A stretch of 64,000 bases of DNA from Spisula solida. Lineage: Eukaryota > Mollusca > Bivalvia > Venerida > Mactridae. The notes under the pieces are model-generated. The model was not told where the DNA came from. It saw nothing but the letters and a program-made list of their open reading frames with translations, and did not search any database. The number at the start of each line of letters is the position of its first letter. Position 1 is the first letter of the stretch. Shown one piece after another: positions 59,850-64,000 of this stretch. The stretch is from contig OX365948.1 in assembly GCA_947247005.1 (NCBI GenBank), positions 10,281,455 through 10,345,454 of the forward strand, given 5' to 3'. A program made the position numbers and the translations under genes.

Positions 59850-62352
59850 CAATTCCTTATGAGCGGGTTAAAGTTGTTTAAAATACCGGTTTACATTTAT
59901 TCGTTCAAATTTTGTTCACTTTTAAAGAGAACTTTAAATGATCGTGAGAGCACCTTGAAAATCACACCACATACATTGTATTAAACATCCTCATTTACAT
60001 CGTGTGTAGCACAATATATCGATAGTTTAACAATGTCCTTTTGTTATTCATTAAACTTGGTCTCTGCAGTTAAGACGTGTTAAACTAGAATTCATGGGAT
60101 TTAATGTTTGATTTCACATGAAATCCTGATGTTTATCCATATCCAACAGGAGATCGATATCAAACTGAATGAAGTATTTAGTCCTTTCAATAAAAATCGA
60201 TTTTGGTCTTTTTTATTATACACACTTTATTCAGTGCGAATTTCCCGTCATTCAATGTATTAAATCGCACGTAAAATATTATTTACATGATATCTATAGA
60301 ATATACATGTACATGTCTACATCTAGTGCTTTTATCATCTCATTTTCCAGTTTTTTTTGGTTTCCGAACATTAACACTGAACATCCAGTATTTGTTTTCA
60401 CACGAGCATCGTTTCTGTACGTTTAAATCTTGATTTACCTCCAAAGTAATAAACTTTCAATTTGATCAACCATGAAATGCAAATAAAGTTGTCCAATTTT
60501 GTCACGAACAGCTTTAAGTGGCAATTTAAATTTAATGCTGTATGCGTACATCAATTTTATCATTACGTATTTTGAGTAGGATTTATTCAGTTTAAAAGAT
60601 TTAAACCGTTAAGATTCACTACCTGCATGTTTAAACTGACAATTTAAAAAAAACATTTATGAACATCTTAAATAGAATAGCTACGTCTCTGACAATAGTG
60701 TTGTCATACAGACAATGGTGAAAGCTCGGTAATATTCGTTCGATAATAATGTTGCCATACACAGTTCATGAAGAAACCAAGTACAAGACAATGCATTTCG
60801 ACTCCTGGTAGAATATCACAAACGTTTCATCTTGTTCATATTGTTTTAGACTAATATAAGTAACCTTGAATATAATTACCCTTAACTCCCTCAAAACATC
60901 ACACCCCTATCCTGTGCCTGTAAAGGACAGGAGACAAGTGACGTTGTGGACGTTATTGATGTCATGACATGCGGCGCTGAAGGATTAGTGAGTGTAAATA
61001 AGATTATGTAGGGTAATTTAACTAGTTGTCGCATGTAACTGAAATATGCTGTATTGTACGTAAGTGCATTGTTTATTGCTTTGGATGGAGTTTTACATTG
61101 AAATCTTGTTTTGTTTTTGTTTTGTGGTATGTGTCTACGAACTTTTTGGACACATCTCGTACGTGTATTATCATGTGAGATCATTATTCATATTTGTCTC
61201 AAATTGCTGCGTGCTCCTGGGGTATTTATATGTTCTAGTTCATTTGTGATCAGACCATACTCGTCCATCAGTGTATCCCACTTCACCAGTGGCTACTGTT
61301 ATATCAAAGCACTTACACAAATCTTAAAGTCATGTCCACTGAATTTGAATTCGTTCGGACCGAAATATGTCATTGTTCATTCTGACGTCGTTAAAACAAG
61401 CGTATTTTTGTTACCACCATGACCCCAACTTTTGACGTTACGTCTTCATTAAAGTGGACCCCTACAAACCATAGCTGTCACCAAACTGTAGGTTTTGAAG
61501 AATAATAACTTTCGTCACTGTTTTGATAAAATAATACCTTCAAAATCATCGTTGCTGGAAACTTGACTAACCACTAATGTATGGGTAGGGGTCAGATAGG
61601 TGTACGGAATATGTAGTAAAGGGTTATCATTGTCTAATGATAATGTGTGATAACCATGGTTACAATGTTACAATAGCTAGGCTTGTCGCAAAGCTGGGTG
61701 GAATTAGGTGTTGCCGTATTAAATTATAACGTAATCGGATGGGTCGTTACATTTATAATACATGTATGTGGCATCATAAATTAAAGCTCACCGGAGATAA
61801 CTCTAGACTTAACATTAAATAAACATGCATAATATAAACACTGCGCGGTCGACTGACCGCTTAGTATATCACTAAAAAGTAAAAGTGAATATTCACATGA
61901 TTGAACAAAAATGAACATCGAAATTGCATTAATTTTTAATTTTCATTTGTAAGCAAAGCTAGTGTTATCATCGGCGGACTGTAAATGAGAATGAAATAAA
62001 TAAAGAAAATGTAAATCCACTGACTATATCGAATAAAACCCCGTTTTTATAATCGTACATTTTTAGCCAGTCTACAAACAAGTGACAGGTGAAGCATCGA
62101 TGCGTTTCAGTTTAGTTACGACGTGTAGCATATATTTTAAACTACAGTGGGTAAATGTATAACAAAGATAAGATCAAATTAGCATTTTATATGAAGCAAA
62201 TCAAATTAGCATTTTATACGAAGCTAAGTAGTGATGTTAGTGATATTAGATCGTCCATACTTCTCCAGTTACTGTAATGTGTGTGTTTTTACATTCGCCT
62301 TTAAAAAAGTTTGGTTATTTGTACCAAACTACAGTAATTTTTGGATAACATA
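59850..62352. other. Gene-free region upstream of CABIT 2
   Basis: It would hold the promoter of CABIT 2, but no distinct element is seen. The frames at 61064-61249, 61111-61422 and 60891-61184 overlap on both strands and show no domain. A dispersed repeat (61782-61870) matches 51235-51340 in inverse orientation. Confidence 0.5.
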
Positions 62353-62536
62353 TACAGTCAAACTTGTAACGATCATCCATGGAAACAGCATTAGTGTTCT
62401 TTATTGACAGGTGGTTTCTCTAAACAGGTGAATTACCATCGGAATGGTCATATAGGGGATAAAAATGGTGGTGCTTGTGGACATGTTTGTACTAGTGGTC
62501 TTTGTTCACGTGGTATTGGACATGTGTTTGACTGTA
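62353..62536. mobile_element. 184-bp MITE with TACAGTCAAAC ends
   Basis: 11-bp perfect inverted ends, tacagtcaaac and gtttgactgta, with further partial complementarity inside (ggtggtttctctaaacagg). A decayed relative may lie at 55560-55640 (tggtctttgttcac, tttgactgca). Confidence 0.6.
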
Positions 62537-62629
62537 CTTATCCAAAAGCAAACGTTCCAGACTGTTGAAGTATCAGTGTTGGGATACTGGCTATATCGAA
62601 TACAAGTATTGTAGAACCACAACCATTTA

Positions 62630-62862
62630 TCACATATTTGGTACGAATGTACCCACAGTTGTTAACAAAATTTAGTCGCATATTTGGTACGAATGTACCC
62701 ACAGTTGTTAACAAAATTTAGTCGCATATTTGGTACGAATGTACCCACAGTTGTTAACAAAATTTAGTCGCATATTTGGTACGAATGTACCAACAGTTGT
62801 TAACAAAATTTAGTCGCATATTTGGTACGAATGTACCCACAGTTGTTAACAAAATTTAGTCG
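62630..62862. repeat. 46-bp tandem repeat, five units
   Basis: Unit: gtcgcatatttggtacgaat then gtacccacagttgttaacaa and aattta. Units are identical apart from one c/a change, so the array is recent. Confidence 0.93.
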
Positions 62863-63391
62863 ACATTAATTAAAGAAGACAGATACAAGTTCTGTGTCGA
62901 ACTGACATAAAATAAAATCTGATTACCATTTGTTTCAAGTTTTTATTAACAAAATCGGACCATGCCTTTGGCCAATTTACGAACGTATATACACGAATAC
63001 ATATATGCACGTACATACAATAAACAAACATGTGACATAGTATTTCACAGAGATATAAATTCAAAGAGTAATTACCAAAGCAAATAAACTATGTTCGACC
63101 ATACTTTATGTACAATTGTACCTTTTTGCAGCTATATTAATGTGTTAACATGTGTACATTTTATCATGCTCCTACTAGGCAATTTGCCTTTGCAAAACAA
63201 TGTCTCACCAGAGCAACGATGAATTATAACTCATTCGGAAGACATTTTAGCACAAGAACTGAACTGTGTTTTACCAGCGAATTATCTTGCCTTGCTATAC
63301 TATTCATGTCTGTGAATATATATGTGTGTATGGTTGAAGTATACGATCCAAATTATAGAGGGTCACCAATTTTTCACTATAAATAGTTTAC

Positions 63392-63836
63392 GAATCGAAT
63401 AAGATGGACTGATGGAATTTTCAGAAACATAATCTTACAAGTTACATCTGCAATATTGTAATCTAGTAAAGATTGCTTCAAAAGCTGATGCCTAAATGCC
63501 GATAAGCCCAGTGTATGTGCTGAATTCAAGCTTCTTAAGGAATTCGGTCGGTTTTTTATCACTTTTGGTCTTTAACAATATGAGAACAGAAAAGGGACAA
63601 CAATTTCCATTTTACTCTTGCCACTTTGGCTCCTGCCAATACGGCTTATGCGTCACCTGGAAAAAGACGACTTGTATCAATGCATATCAAATGCTGCTCA
63701 TGATCTTTTTTTATTTAGCTGCAGATTAGATAATGTATCAATTTTTGCACAACGTTTTTTAATCGAAATTTGTTCTGTTAACATAAAACAGAAATGAATA
63801 TTGATTTCTTGTTCCTTATCAAACTTTGAGTAGTAT
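63392..63836. mobile_element. 'TACTACTCA' MITE family, truncated inverted copy
   Basis: Its right end (aaactttgagtagtatatt) is the family terminus, and the interior matches 44160-44600 on the opposite strand. The left terminus is missing. The open frames at 63377-63562 and 63496-63729 are readings of this element. Confidence 0.65.
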
Positions 63837-64000
63837 ATTAAACTAGTCAATGCCTTGACTATTTGCGAATTAAGAACATATCAAACTAAAACACCACCAC
63901 CCTTACGTCAACGACCGATCGTACCATCATGCCATTCTACGGAGCGAATTCAAAAATTTGAACGAAGTCCGTATTTTCTGACGTCACCAAAAGCTTACTT

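Overview
The window looks like nuclear DNA of an invertebrate animal, most likely a mollusc or another lophotrochozoan. It is AT-rich, its genes are split by GT-AG introns, and over half of it is satellites, MITEs, tRNA-derived SINEs and broken LINE or mariner copies. The roughly 150-bp 'gacaaagttatgctccggac' repeat at the left edge is of a kind I associate with molluscan genomes. That assignment is inference.

Layout. 1-900: tandem ~150-bp repeat, then the last exon of a fasciclin (FAS1) gene (950-1197). 3334-4358: an internally deleted mariner. 4553-14908 (minus): an 11-exon gene for a 414-residue leucine-rich-repeat and coiled-coil protein, with a 3-kb minisatellite just upstream (15075-18000). 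18001-39216: a large direct tandem duplication. Each unit carries the same broken LINE, a tRNA-like SINE and one complete 5-exon gene. 39500-59800: a near mirror-image block of four genes, CABIT(+), RA-domain(+), RA-domain(-), CABIT(-), with MITEs and satellites between and inside them. 59900-64000: no gene recognised, only repeats.

The most interesting content is the duplicated gene pair at 26269-29924 and 35421-38672. I assembled five exons with fully consistent splice phases in each. Each encodes 437 residues: an acidic N-terminus, a coiled coil, a RIP-homotypic-interaction-motif (RHIM) core (VQVGSGNSI in copy B, VLVGSGNSI in copy A), a death-domain-like region and a C-terminal extension. 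RHIM followed by a death domain, without a kinase, is the layout of insect IMD and of the RIPK1 tail. The copies differ at the central RHIM glutamine, and their last exon differs far more than the others.

The neighbours fit a signalling role. CABIT domains occur in THEMIS and GAREM adaptors, and the RA domains resemble those of N-terminal RASSF proteins. Together they may form a cluster of adaptor genes for innate-immune or cell-death signalling. The domain calls come from reading motifs; the functional link is inference.
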